Assembly: GCF_000764305.2 (NCBI RefSeq)
Contig: NW_025936328.1
Coordinates: 434,001-498,000, forward strand
Reading direction: 5' to 3'
DNA from: Hyalella azteca
Taxonomy: Eukaryota; Arthropoda; Malacostraca; Amphipoda; Hyalellidae
Length of the DNA stretch: 64,000 nt
Position 1 is the first letter of the stretch. Every line of letters begins with the position of its first letter. This document shows positions 26,789 through 39,187 of the stretch, piece after piece. Under the pieces are notes generated by a model. It did no database searches and had not been told where the DNA came from. It saw only the letters and a list, made by a program, of their open reading frames with translations. The position numbers and the translations under genes were made by a program.

Positions 26789-27170
26789 GTGAGTACCCGA
26801 TAGGATTAGTTTCAATATGACTACTGAAGTACCTAATCAACAAATCGTGTTAAGTTTAGTTTATAGATAGTTTAATTTAACAGTTAATAAAAAGTATTAA
26901 TGTCACTTATTTGCTTAAATCGCAAGTTGACTAAAAATTTAAAAGCAAAGAATAGTCCACAAAAATTCATATCTTTATAGAAAACGTTTCGGAGTCCAGC
27001 TCCATCGTCAGTTCGTAGAATCTAGAACATACATAGAAGGTCACAAGTTAATACAATTGAAAGCACAGAACACAATTAGAACCTAAATTTACAAGTAATA
27101 GGGCATAAAAACCTATCTATTCACAATTTCAAGGGGATAGGAGCTCACAGCTGAATTTAAACTGGGCCTA

Positions 27171-27171
27171 N
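27171..27171. other. Single N at a scaffold or gap-fill join
   Basis: One ambiguous base marks the exact left edge of the block that duplicates 35966-36319. It is most likely a gap-closing join. Confidence 0.9.
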
Positions 27172-27525
27172 ATCTAACATAACAAAGTCTGATTTATAGT
27201 CTGACATATTTACAGTCACATGAATTCAAGATTTGAATTATATAAACTCTCCATGCTTCAAACATCGAATGTAAATTTATGTAAATTTTTCAAATATAGC
27301 TTTCGTAACACACGATCTTCCCTTACTTTTCGTTTAAATCCCATTCCAGTTCGGCTAGTATTGCAATCCCAATAGTTTACCACAGAGACTGGCAAGTCCT
27401 TCATTGAAGGCTGTCGTATTTTGGATGAAGCAGTGGCGTTTGAGTTATCTATTGGAGAGAACAGGAGTAGCCAGCCACCCTTCGGTGGTAATTCACTCAA
27501 TCTGTTGTTCGGGTGAGTGTGATAG
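27172..27525 (+). repeat. Exact 354-bp copy of 35966-36319 (assembly artefact)
   Basis: Every base I compared matches 35966-36319 at a constant offset of 8794. The copy starts immediately after the N and stops exactly at the adapter. A true duplication of this age would not have such edges. Confidence 0.9.
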
Positions 27526-27563
27526 CTGTCTCTTATACACATCTAGATGTGTATAAGAGACAG
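27526..27563. other. Nextera mate-pair junction adapter (sequencing artefact)
   Basis: CTGTCTCTTATACACATCT is followed directly by its reverse complement AGATGTGTATAAGAGACAG. This is the Tn5 mosaic end in the head-to-head form created when mate-pair fragments are circularised. It is library DNA, not genome. Confidence 0.98.
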
Positions 27564-30429
27564 GTTCTAGATTCTACGAACTGACGATGGAGCTGGACTC
27601 CGAAACGTTTTCTATAAAGATATGAATTTTTGTGGACTATTCTTTGCTTTTAAATTTTTAGTTAATAAAAACTTTCGTACATATTTGGTAGAGGTTACCA
27701 TCGTAAAATTAACTTGGAATTTATTTTCAATTTCTCAAAGTTCGAATTCGTATTAAAGACTTCATTTTTTAGCAAAATAGGTCTTCCTATGTTGCTGGAT
27801 TTTTTACAGAAAAATCATTAAAAAATCTTGGTCATTACTATTAAAAGAACAACTCTACTTTCGATATTTCACGCGACACCAAATCTTTATATTCAAATCA
27901 GATAACGTGTGAAGCAAGGACCCGCATGCAGGCGTAAATGCTAGGATTGTGGTGTATGTCATTTATATCCTGGCTCCCTGCACGGCAGGAGAGCCAGCCC
28001 ACTCTACCGAGCCAGAGTCGGCCGCTCTATTGGATTACGCTGAGTATTCAATTGGTCTAGAATACGGGAAGCTTCGTCAAGATAGATCGAGCTGCAATGG
28101 GAACCATAGATACGATTCCTCGCAGTTCTTCGATCCATTGAAGTCTTTCTTTGTTTCCATGGCGTTATTCGTGCGGTATTTACATCGCTTTTCCAGCAAG
28201 TGTTAGCGATAATTGTAGGGAGACTGGGACATGCACTTGTGAAGGATTCGTTTGAATAATTGCGGCAGCGCACATAAATTCATGGAAGAGTACTTATTTT
28301 TGGAACGGTAATAGCAATCTAGTGATGCTGTCATAGATTTATTTACGCACGTAATTGCATGCTTTGAGATGAATACCTTATAGTTTATATCAACAGAATA
28401 TAATGAGAAATATCATTTCACCCACTCAGAAATTTTCACCGTTCTTAATAAATTTGAAAATACAAATCAGCAAAATAACTTAAATTTTAGACTAGCATAT
28501 AATTATTTTTATGTAAAATGTCGAGCACGAATTGGTCCTGAATGCGTGTAGTCATCAGAATGAAATAAAAGAAATTTCGGACTGGCATGCATGCTGGGTC
28601 CGCCGCTATACATACAACAGTTTTTTCTGCACATTGCGCCAGCTGCCAAAGCTTGACCGTCTCTGCAAAAGTTCGTTTCTCGGGTGCAGATTTACGCAGC
28701 GAATCTCCAATTGAATTGCTCCAGATTGATTTTTGTCTCAACGCTGCCGACCGATTGGAGTTCTGTCCCGGAAAAAAACTCTCACAATATTTTTCGGTCA
28801 TTTTGGAACCGATACGCTTGCTGGGACTGAAACATTTTAAATCGACTACTGCAGCGTTTTGAAATTCAAACGATGTATTGACTTAACATGGATTTTGCAG
28901 TAGGATTTTTTCAAGTTTGAAAAGAAATCACGATGGTCCTGAAATTTATAGTGCAACGAGTTCTGGTTGAGAACTTTTGAGAACCTTCATGCTTTAGAAT
29001 AAATTTTAACATCCCATGGTAATAAATTAAAAGTACCGTGTTTCAAAAAGTAGAGATCTTGCAAATTTTATTGGGAAATTTTGAGATTAACGCAAAATTT
29101 TCAACTTTAATCAAGACTAACGCAAATTTTTCAATTTCTTGTTCATCAAGACGCTCTGATTAGAGAACGTGTACAAATAAAAAAATATCAACATATAAAG
29201 AATATTATGTCCAGGCTTCTTTGTTCTCCATGTAACTACAGTAAAACTACGCAGCGTTTTGATTCTGCAATTAAATGTCTTGCGCATCCACTCTGCGTAG
29301 CCCTCAGAAATACTGCAGCCAGTAACATTTATTTTCGTTTAAATAATAAAACTCGATTTAATTTTACAATTCATCACTCCGCTGTCATAATGAATAACGT
29401 TTCACGAAAACTAAAATTACTCTAGCAGGACAAGGGTCGGATATTAAATGTATGAGTTACCTTATATTAAATGATTCTCGCAGTCATCGTTCACTGACCT
29501 CACGCTAATATTTACTTTCGCGACGACGTTTCCGGTGGAAATATAACGATTATTTTCATTCCAGTCCTTATTATTGTATCCATTGAACGTTTGAAACACA
29601 AAATTATCCCATAGATCTCCGATATAATGGCAACCGTATTGGCAACTTCCGTGAACTATACATTACGCAAGTGTCCAGACTCATTCATCATAGAGCACTC
29701 TGGTTTATGGAGTTAGTTTTCTTCTGATCAGTTCACAGTTTTCGTGTTCAACTCATAATACACAGCTTACACCACTCATTCATACAGCTGGTTAATTGCG
29801 GAGCACTTGCAATTTATCCAGGTTATTCCATTCAAATATATACCAAATGACAAATATACCGGAGAGCAATTTATTATATACTAAATGGCAAATATCAAAT
29901 ATATACCAAATAAATTGTCGCTTTATTTGATTCTTTGATTCTTTGTACTGTCGTGTTACAGGAAACGATTTTGCAGAAATGCGCAAAATAGTCAAAGTAG
30001 CTATGTCAAAAAATTAGTGATTCAACGTATACATATAATGAGCCTCGAAAATATCACAGGAAATTAACAAATAACGTGAGAATAAAGCATGAGATAAGAT
30101 ATGAGTACAAGGTTAGTTCCAATGCACTTGCTAACTGAAATTTCAGAAAAGTTCCAAGCAGAACTGATTTATTTCTTGAATTTAATGCAAATTTGTCGTC
30201 TACGCAATTTAAATTTCCACTGATTTTAATTTAATTATTAATTTAATTTGCTCTCCATGAATTGTCTTTGCAACAGACGATAACATTTAAAATCTAACGT
30301 TTCTATGAAACTTGCAAACTCAAGTTTAAATATACTGAGAAGTGCCTTATAGAATTTTTGCTGCTTTCGACTCTGATCACGTACAGTTGATATTACATGA
30401 ACCTCAGCTTCTGTTTCTTCAGGAGCATC

Positions 30430-30700
30430 ATGTAGAATGATGTATATATCATCATGTACGATGATATATACGCTCCACAATATGATGAGGTTGGTAATAT
30501 CCTCCATCATATGCTGAGGGTGGTGATGTTCTTTATCATATGATGAGATTGACGACACACTCTATCATATGATGACAGTGGTGATACACTCTATCATATG
30601 ATGATGTTAGTGATACATGTTAGTGATATCATATGATGATGTTAGTGATAGAGTGTGTTATCACATGATAATGGAGGTGATATCCTCTATCATATGTTCT
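30430..30700. repeat. About 33-36 bp minisatellite rich in ATCATATGATGA
   Basis: Units such as TCTATCATATGATGA, then a GGTGATAC/TTAGTGATA tail, repeat about seven times with variation. A perfect 12-base inverted repeat (GTATATATCATC / GATGATATATAC, 6-base spacer) sits at 30442-30471 at its left edge. Confidence 0.8.
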
Positions 30701-32282
30701 ATTCTCGGTCACAGCTGTGGACATGTGGCCACGCGTGATTCATTGAAATAATGGGCGAATTATAGACGGCCACTAACTATTAGATGATCGGCCAGCAATA
30801 GACCGCACCACAGTGCATTGGTTTCACTTTACTGGAACAGGTGTTGCGCTGAAGCCAGCAATCAGCGTTCGTTTGTTCTCGCGTTCACGCTTCACCGGTG
30901 CCCTGCTGGTCCAATTTTGGGGAGAGCAGGCGTCAATAATGCTAATCTTACGGCCGTTACATCGCTTCAAAATTACTAATTCAATTAAGGCCGCCGAAAT
31001 ATGGCACGATGGGGAAAACCTCTCAGCGAATCACGTTTACGCACCAAGCAGAAAACTCGTTGTCTTGCCATTCAGAAAATAACATAACGCGAGATAACTG
31101 TAATCCATTTAAGGAAGTTCATGCCATGTATTATTTCAAGTCCAAATATAATTTACGGGTCCATTTGGATTTAACCACCTAATTTAGCCTATGATTTTCT
31201 ATTTTATTTTTAATTGTCTACAGGGAATTTGTTCTCGATTGCTTCGATTGGCTACCCGTCATAATATGTCACTTGAATTCATCAAAAAATTACCCTAGTC
31301 GAGTTAAATAGTTCTTTTTAATCTTTTTTGTAAAGATTATAATAATTCTTCACAATTCTTATTGTAACAAATTTCGAAGTGAAACATTTAGTTAAAAGAA
31401 ATTAACTTAACCAAGACGCACAGATCAATGCTTACAATACTTAATTTTCTTCATCATTCTGTACGTAAATTTCAAGGCGATTATTTAAAAATTGTTAAAA
31501 TATCATTGTAAAATCTTTTAAGAAATCAGTCGATATCAACGCCTTTCTCTCCTTCCAATCAGGGCCTAAAATTTCGAATTGTATGCGGCGATTTGCGAAA
31601 CTGAGTTTTGTGAAGCTATTTTTTTAATATAAATGTCGAAATTTCAGGGTGCACCCATGAAATTGTAATCAATTTAAATGATTGTGCCTGTTTTAAACAA
31701 AAATATGATCATTCGAAATTTATGTAAAACATCCGTGAGAAAAATGCTAATGCTAATGCTGAAGTCTTGACACAACAATTACATTCGCTAACGCAGTAAA
31801 TCTGTAACTAGGTACGATATTAAACTATCTGGGATTTAATTTTGTTCTAACAAATGATTTCGCAATAACAAATTAGAAAGAATTAAATTAATACGTTAGA
31901 GTGCGATCAGTTTCAAATTATTATTATTATTATTTTTCCCATGATAGAACTTGATTTGAATTCGTCGTAATAAGGCTAATTGAAAGCTGATTTCCCGCAC
32001 TCATCATTCATTACTAGTTATTGACAACATTAATCATAATTAAACGACTACACGATGTTGGAAAACACAAGACTATTCCATATATATTGCACAGGACGTA
32101 GCTACGTGTGTGTCTCACACACCGAGGGCTCACCAGCGGCGCATGTCTTGAGGGCAACAGGCGTAATGACGTCGCTGAGAGACACGTCTTGCTGTCGTGT
32201 CTCCGCCCTCAGATGGATGAGGGAAAAAACTTTTATGTTTACGCGAATGTTTTCGGTAACATATGTTCCAGAAAGATCAGCT

Positions 32283-32480
32283 ATCAACCGTAATGTTGGT
32301 GTAAACAACAATAATTAAGCGTAATGTTGGTGTAAATAACAACAATAACCAACCGTAATGTTAGCGTAAACAACGATCAACCGTAATGTTGGAGTAAACA
32401 ACAACAATAATCAACCGTAACTTTGGTGTAAACAACAACGATCAACCGTAATGTTGGTGTAGACAACAACAATAATCAAT
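32283..32480. repeat. About 33-36 bp minisatellite (CAACCGTAATGTTGGTGTAAAC)n
   Basis: Six units share ACCGTAATGTTGG.GTAAACAA followed by a variable number of CAACAATAAT words. The variation is mainly in the length of the CAA-rich spacer. Confidence 0.85.
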
Positions 32481-32763
32481 CCTTTTTTTATGTAAACTTT
32501 CACAGCGTAAGTGTGCCTTTCACTGAAATGCTGAAGAAACCAATATGAACAAAAGGGACATGATCTCAAGTACATTGATTTACTGAGAAATGCAAGCAGT
32601 GTTTTCCAACTATAATCGATGTCGTTATTAATTAAACATAAAGTAGCCGAGAAAACCTGGCTGCTGTGTCAACAAACTGTTGAGAATATTTGCACATATG
32701 CCTGGTGATCGTTAATAACATATATCTGGTCATGACACTCCAACATATATGACACTCCTGCAG

Positions 32764-33839
32764 TTAAGGGGACCGACTACCCTATAATTTTCAATTTTGG
32801 CGTTTTCCGGTTTTTGTGCTCATCTGAAAGCTGGAATTCTGCTCTTTCCAATGGTACCACTGCCATCGCTGTACGCCAATATTTACGTTCGTGACGTCTC
32901 TTTAAAGGGAAGCGGGTGGGAGAGTTCTTTAAGTAATTACATATAAAGTAATTAGCTGCTGAAATCTTTGAATATAGTTTCTACTTGAGTTGTGCTGCAG
33001 TTACATGCTTAGTCTCATCTTAAAGTTGACATTCTTAGCTTTCCAACGATACTACTGCGATCTATGTACGGCAATATTGACGCAGATGGCCGGGCTTTAA
33101 TGGGGGGCGGGGGGTGGAGTTCCTTCACTAAATAGACCTTAGAAAATTACAGCGGCAAGACTACATATCTTGGTGTATCTGGCATCTGAGCTCAGTTACC
33201 CTCCTAACATTGTACGTAGAGGTGCACTACAAGTTGCTGCTAGCATCCTTGAGTGGATTAAGCTACAGAAGCCTGTAGTTTGGTATCCATGCTACATTGA
33301 GTGCCTATTTCGAGGCGCGCGGGACTTTGTCGCGCCGTCCTGAAAAGTTCAACTTATTGTCACGGAAAACCTATCTCCTCCTACAGTTTTCAAGCTACAG
33401 CAATGAGAGTTATATCATTCGATTCGTAAAGACCATATCTATCGACTTAGCCATCGTTTTTTTTTAATTTGTGCATGGTTCGTCTTATATATGGGGGAGA
33501 AGGGGGGGAGGGGGTGAAAAAAGTGAAAAAATGGGAAAAACGCGCATTAAAAAAATATGGGGAAAATGAAAAAAAGCGATGGCTAGGTCGATAGATATGG
33601 TCTTTACAAATCGAATGATATGTGTCTGAATGTTGTAGGACGATATTTCTAGGAGATAGATTTTCTATAGTACCCGTTTTTGTCCGTTTTCTATGAATAT
33701 CACGTTTTCTACCAATTTTTTCGAAAAATTCATATGAGCAAAATGTTCTTATTTTTATATTTAACGTATGTATGTGAAGTTTTATGATGATCAGATAATA
33801 ACTGTAGAAGTTTTTCCGGAGGGTAGTCGGTCCCCTTAA
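32764..33839. mobile_element. TTAA-flanked DNA transposon relic (about 1.07 kb)
   Basis: TTAA-GGGGACCGACTACCCT at 32764-32783 is mirrored by AGGGTAGTCGGTCCCC-TTAA at 33820-33839. The 16-bp terminal inverted repeats are perfect and the target duplications are TTAA, as in piggyBac and Kolobok transposons. Inside are a diverged direct repeat of about 65 bp (32822 and 33016, spacing about 194) and a large inverted repeat (about 33371-33464 and 33569-33662). No transposase frame is visible, so the element is non-autonomous. Superfamily assignment is uncertain. Confidence 0.8.
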
Positions 33840-35965
33840 ACGACTGTCTGTGTGGCAAAGCATCATTGCATGCAAATGCTTGGTCATTACACTCATGCAG
33901 TTGAACAACTGACTGCTTTTAGCAACAGTTTATTGCATGTATTTGATCATTACAATCGTGCAGTTAAAGTATGCAGTTTTCAAACGGCGTTTGGAGTAGA
34001 TCCTTGAGCGATCGATCGTCGCTTGGCGTGTGGCAACATCCGCTCGGTTGTCTCCAATATCCTTCTAAATCTTGTCGGATTTTCTCTCGTGAATTCTGTC
34101 TATCCGAAGACTTGGAGGCTCTAGAACAACAACCCTCATTAAGTGGACTTAGCCCCGTCAAATCAAGTGAGCTAATACTTTCATCCTGCCAGGAGGGAGA
34201 GAAACGAACGCTGGCGAGATTTACTGGCACACGTGAGAAAGATCCCGGCTTGCAAGACGCGCACAATTTGAAACTTCACTTCGCGTTAAGGAACTTTGCT
34301 TAAATTTATGAGAGTAATTGAGGAAGTATTAGTTTCATGTGAAGTATTTTACAAATAATATTTTTTTTAAGTCATGAAGGAGGAGCCATCACCCAATCTT
34401 TAACAAAACTTGAAAAGAATTCATGCGGTATTGTGGTGCAGCATACTATTCAATTTTTTACGTTAAATTAAAAGTGTTCCCTCAGGATAATTTGAGGCGT
34501 CAAAACTTACAAAATTATGATTCAGAAATAAATTTTTGCCCCCGCTCTGCGCTTATATCGAAACATTGACGTTATTATCTCATGCCACTAGAACAAACGA
34601 TGGCATGTGACGGTCAAAGCTCCATTCGATTACACACCCTCAGCCCATGCAGTTTGAGGATCGTTTAGCAAAACAGTTGAGCCTGATAGTCTACGGGTGA
34701 GTGAAAGAGGAAGAGGGTAAAGACGCTGTAATTATTGGCTCGAGTCCCCGGCCATTCAAACAAACAGATGGTGGACTCGAGCCTGCTTAAATACACCAAT
34801 TATGATTTAATGGAGTGGAATTGAAATGAGGCTCTCGGAGTTGGCACAGATCACAAGGGTGATGCGCTGAAGATCTTATCTGCTTAGGGTGACGAGCGTC
34901 CAGACTTTCGGGCCGATCTTCGGTCTATCGAGCGTCGCGAAGCCGATGCCCTCTAATGAATCTGTTGATTTGGAGGGCAGCTGATGAACGCTCGGCTGGT
35001 TCACTGAGACTTTAATACCGTAGATGTAATTGATTATGATTAACCACTAGCTCCAATTAATATCCAGTATCAATATAGAAAAACTCTTCTTCATATATTA
35101 TTGTGAGTTTTGAATTTCTTTCACTGTCCAATGGATCCGAATCCCTTCCACGATATAAGTAAGTTCATCTTTATGGTGCCCGTATAAAAGTGATAGCACA
35201 AACACGTACCACGATAACCGCCTCTCGCCTCACGTTACCTCGTGAACCGAAGTCAACGACACCAGGATGTTTTACCTCACTTTTATCGCAAGCAGTTTCA
35301 TCGAGCCTCTCTTCTCCCTCCCTCCGGATCAGCATTGGATTCCCCCTCGTATCGGTGCTTGGTTTGCTCACTACAAGCTGTTCCAAGTGGCCCCCTGCCT
35401 TTTCCAAGAGGGGAGTAGCAACCTTCCCTACCTCTCCTAACTACCGCGCTCGGCTGAGTGCGATCACTTGGCTTCGGTTTATGATTGCCTTTGTGTCTCC
35501 CGGCAGGCATCTTTCCTTAATTTAGGTCGAGTCATTGGACAATTTACTGGTAGCGGCAGAACATGAGTACAGGGACGAGCCTGGTAATAGTGGCACTCGA
35601 AGTGATCGCTCTACACCAACTTCGGCAAAGTCTTTTTAGTGACGAACTTCGTACGTACTTACGAATGACGTTACTGCTTTATGGCGACGAACTTCGCCTC
35701 ATTAGTACTTAATAACTTTCCGTGCCCAAAGAATGATCAGAAATAGTTCCTGTTTGTTAAGTATAACTTTTTGAACACTAAGTACATTGAATAATATTTT
35801 GAATACTGAGAACGGTTGTCTCTGTAACGGCTCTTAATAAGTTCATGGAAATTTTGGGTAGCAATATTTCCTTGCACTTAACATATATCCTAATTTTTAT
35901 ATCTTCATATTATGTTGTGAATACACGTCCAATTAATTCCTATAGGAGAAGTAGGATGAAACACA

Positions 35966-36319
35966 ATCTAACATAACAAAGTCTGATTTATAGTCTGACA
36001 TATTTACAGTCACATGAATTCAAGATTTGAATTATATAAACTCTCCATGCTTCAAACATCGAATGTAAATTTATGTAAATTTTTCAAATATAGCTTTCGT
36101 AACACACGATCTTCCCTTACTTTTCGTTTAAATCCCATTCCAGTTCGGCTAGTATTGCAATCCCAATAGTTTACCACAGAGACTGGCAAGTCCTTCATTG
36201 AAGGCTGTCGTATTTTGGATGAAGCAGTGGCGTTTGAGTTATCTATTGGAGAGAACAGGAGTAGCCAGCCACCCTTCGGTGGTAATTCACTCAATCTGTT
36301 GTTCGGGTGAGTGTGATAG
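35966..36319 (+). other. Source of the mis-placed copy at 27172-27525
   Basis: This is the genuine position of the sequence, because it is continuous with unrelated flanks on both sides and shows no adapter. It is open on the minus strand (36052-36294, 80 codons, ends KNLHKFTFDV), but I recognise no family. A mate-pair fragment from about 27564 to 36319 would be about 8.8 kb. Confidence 0.8.
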
Positions 36320-38825
36320 AGTCACAAAGCCAAGGCACCCCACCGAGCTACATAATACGGTACCGGCTGTTCTAGGGGAGAGGTCGCGCATAGCTTTCGT
36401 ATTAGCATTAAATTGGGGTTTTCCGACCAGCGTGAGCTCTTCCATGCGCGAGAATTTTTTACCGTAGTACTAAATTAACTGGTCAATAGAGGGGCATATT
36501 TTATTCGTATTTTTCATAAGGAACCCCAGGACACAGAGTTTACATATTCGGAACTTTCTAGTAACGTTGACTTGGGCGATTTTTGACCATGAATTCAAAA
36601 CAAAGAAAAATTTCCGTGGAAATATTGTTGGGGAATAAATAAATAAAGTACTGCAAAATTAAAGAAACAAATAATAAATAAAAGATTTGCGCTTAAGCAT
36701 ATTTATGCTTCCTACTACGCTCTGAAACGCCGAACTAAACGACAAATTCACGAGAACATTTTATAACTAATTGCCATTGTAACGAAGTATTAAAAACTTT
36801 TAAAAGTATAGATCGAGTTTGCGAGTAAATCACAATCGCCGTCGGTCTCGGCTTCTGAATCGTTGAGGCATTAATTACATAGTTGATCCCCAGCGCATTT
36901 CCCTGATTTCGGGGCAATCCCAGCGACTTCCATCCCCTTGTCAATTATGTTTGCCATCCAGCCTGTCTTGATCTATCATCTTGCCAATCAAGAGCAAAAT
37001 TTACCTCAGTCGCGTCATTTCAGGCCGAATTGCGCACGAGGTTTGAGGTGTGTGAATGCCATCCCAATTCTGAAAATAGTTCATTGATTTTGCAATAGGG
37101 TGGAGTTCCAATGACCTTTTAATGAGCTGTGAAACGAGTTCCTTAGATACAACGGAGTCTTTTATTGATATTGAAAATACCCGCTTCTGCTTGATACAAT
37201 GGTCCTGAGGTGCAACAGAACTGCGAAATCAACCCTTATGCGAGTCGGCGTTATTTGTCGCCTATGGAAGCTACTTCTTATCGCAGTAAAATGGAAACCG
37301 GTTTGCAAACTCGTGCTAACCAAGTGCATTACTCATGTTATTGGACAGACGGGCTCACACTGCACCAGTTCCCGTCCCTTGGGTATTGCTGGGAATTAGC
37401 ATCGACCTGCAAATGAGGATTTTGGCTGCGCCGTCAAATGCAGAGTTGTCAACTTGGTCCTGTCAAAAGTTGGGTTTCTAATTTTGATATTCTACACTTC
37501 ATGCGAAAATATAATTTGTATCTAAATAGATAAATGGTTTGTAATCTGTGTTCTGAAGAGTCAATTGTTGCCTCCGCTTAAGCTGACACCTATTCCATTC
37601 TATATGCGCATCGGAAAATATTTTCATTCTGACAGATGTCGCTCACTCGAGCCTTGAAAGCAGAAGCGTTAGATGAAGAAGCCAATATAAGGAATTTGCT
37701 GAGATCGTCCCCTTCTGAGTTGATTCGCTGCAACCCTTCCTGGGAGCAAACTCTGCGGCTAAACCGGTTTAGCTCTCAAATTTTCTCAAGGAAATCTAAT
37801 ACTCAGGCTTCTCCACTTAGATTCAATTGCCACGAAGCTCTTGGTTGATTCGTCGCCCACGGAAGCGCACGTGTTGTTCGAGATCCTGATCCAGACATGC
37901 AATGAGGAACGCTCGGCAAGGGACTTCCAGTGTCGGGTTTTTCTTCAAGAAGTGTCCAAAAATCCGTCTTGAATGTAGACGCAATTTCTAGTCAACAAAT
38001 TGTAGAATCGATTTCAATCGAAATTCACTGTTATTTGTCGCTTGCATGCTTGTAGGGGAATACCTGAGAGTTTGTCAAGAAAATTGAATCAAGAGGTTGA
38101 TTGAATGAAGAGTCATTCATATATACGTATTTATATTCGGGAGGATTGAAGAGCACGTTTCCGAAGTGGAGGTACAATTGCAACGCACTAAGAAAAACAA
38201 CTAATTTGAAAATTGCACAGAATTTTTTATATTCTTGAATATTCTTTACGAATGTTAATATTTTGACACAATCAATATAAGAATTTTTTTAAAAAGGCAT
38301 CTTGTATTCATTTAAAATCAAATGACATTTGAATTCTTCTTAAAAGTATAACATTTGATAAGATGACTCAAGGTCTACTAAAACAAATAGCGATAGAAAA
38401 CTGATGTAAATGTACCAAAAAGATAGAGTTTATAGCTGAAATGTATCGTCGACAGTGTAACTGACGTTCATCATCGGTTATGACACGTGTTGATAGAAAG
38501 CATTTGGAGGCACTGAAAAAACGGTCAAGTGAAACCTTCGACAAGACAACAATGAAGCTTATAACCACACTTCAGCTAGTGTCCGGACTGACGTCTCGCA
38601 ATGCCTCGAGTGTGTCAAATTTCATGACACGCCAAAGTGGCTTAGATCTCTTGAATTACTTGCATGAAAGACAGCGCCCGAGCACTGAGCAGGGCTGGTC
38701 CCGCGACTGACATAGGCGTTGTTACTGCAAGTTGTGACATTTTGCAGCAGCTTAGCAACAAGGTCATATTTCTGCATGAATTTATCGCCTTGAATGAAAT
38801 TGATCGATATCTATAATATTTATTA

Positions 38826-39187
38826 TTAGAGCATTTTCTCATTTATGGAAAAAATACACTATTGTGCTCGCCATGTCCGTCTGTCCGTCTACTCACTGCA
38901 GTGAGTACTGAGTTATATTTTTTTTAATTGCGATTGGAGTGATTAAAGCATGTCACTGGAAATGAGTAGGGACTCGTCGAGCGCGTATCCACGATGCTGA
39001 TGGAAAATGAATGGGGAATATAATATCATTATTGGTGATGAAATCATTAAATATTTCACTGCAGTGAGCGACAGAGAGCGCATTTTCTCGTCGACGAAAA
39101 CGTGGTCACGGGACGGACGGACAGACAGACGGACGAACATGACGAGCACAATAGCGCCTTTTTTCCTTAAATGAGAAAATGCGCTAA
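38826..39187. mobile_element. MITE with about 65-bp terminal inverted repeats (362 bp)
   Basis: TTAGAGCATTTTCTCATTTA at the left end and the reverse complement TTAGCGCATTTTCTCATTTA from the right end continue in parallel through GGAAAAAA, CTATTGTGCTCG.CATGT and a GTCCGTCTGTC-rich end. The centre holds two CACTGCAGTGAG palindromes. No protein is encoded. No target duplication is obvious. Confidence 0.8.

Larger units (their letters stand above)
26911..27661. mobile_element. Element with 98-bp inverted arms carrying a hammerhead-like core; centre mis-assembled
   Basis: Bases 26931-27028 and 27564-27661 are perfect reverse complements over 98 bases. Each arm reads, outward on its own strand, CTGACGA, T, GGAG-CTGGA-CTCC, GAAAC (27581-27606 on + for the right arm). 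This matches the conserved hammerhead ribozyme core CUGANGA...GAAA with an intervening hairpin. The left arm is homologous to 4793-4912, so the sequence is multi-copy. Inverted terminal repeats with hammerhead motifs are described for Penelope-like elements. No reverse transcriptase is visible. The interior from 27172 to 27563 is not reliable. Confidence 0.5.

Noticed and set aside
26367..26843. Other frames overlapping exon 2 on both strands
   Set aside because: They are shadows of the T-box exon. Only the + frame with the splice signals and T-box homology is supported.
27258..27542. Minus-strand frame of 94 codons beginning MCIRDS
   Set aside because: The first residues are translated Nextera adapter, and the rest duplicates the frame at 36052-36294. 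It is an artefact.
33447..33908. Minus-strand frame of 153 codons
   Set aside because: It crosses the end of the TTAA element and shows no transposase motif.
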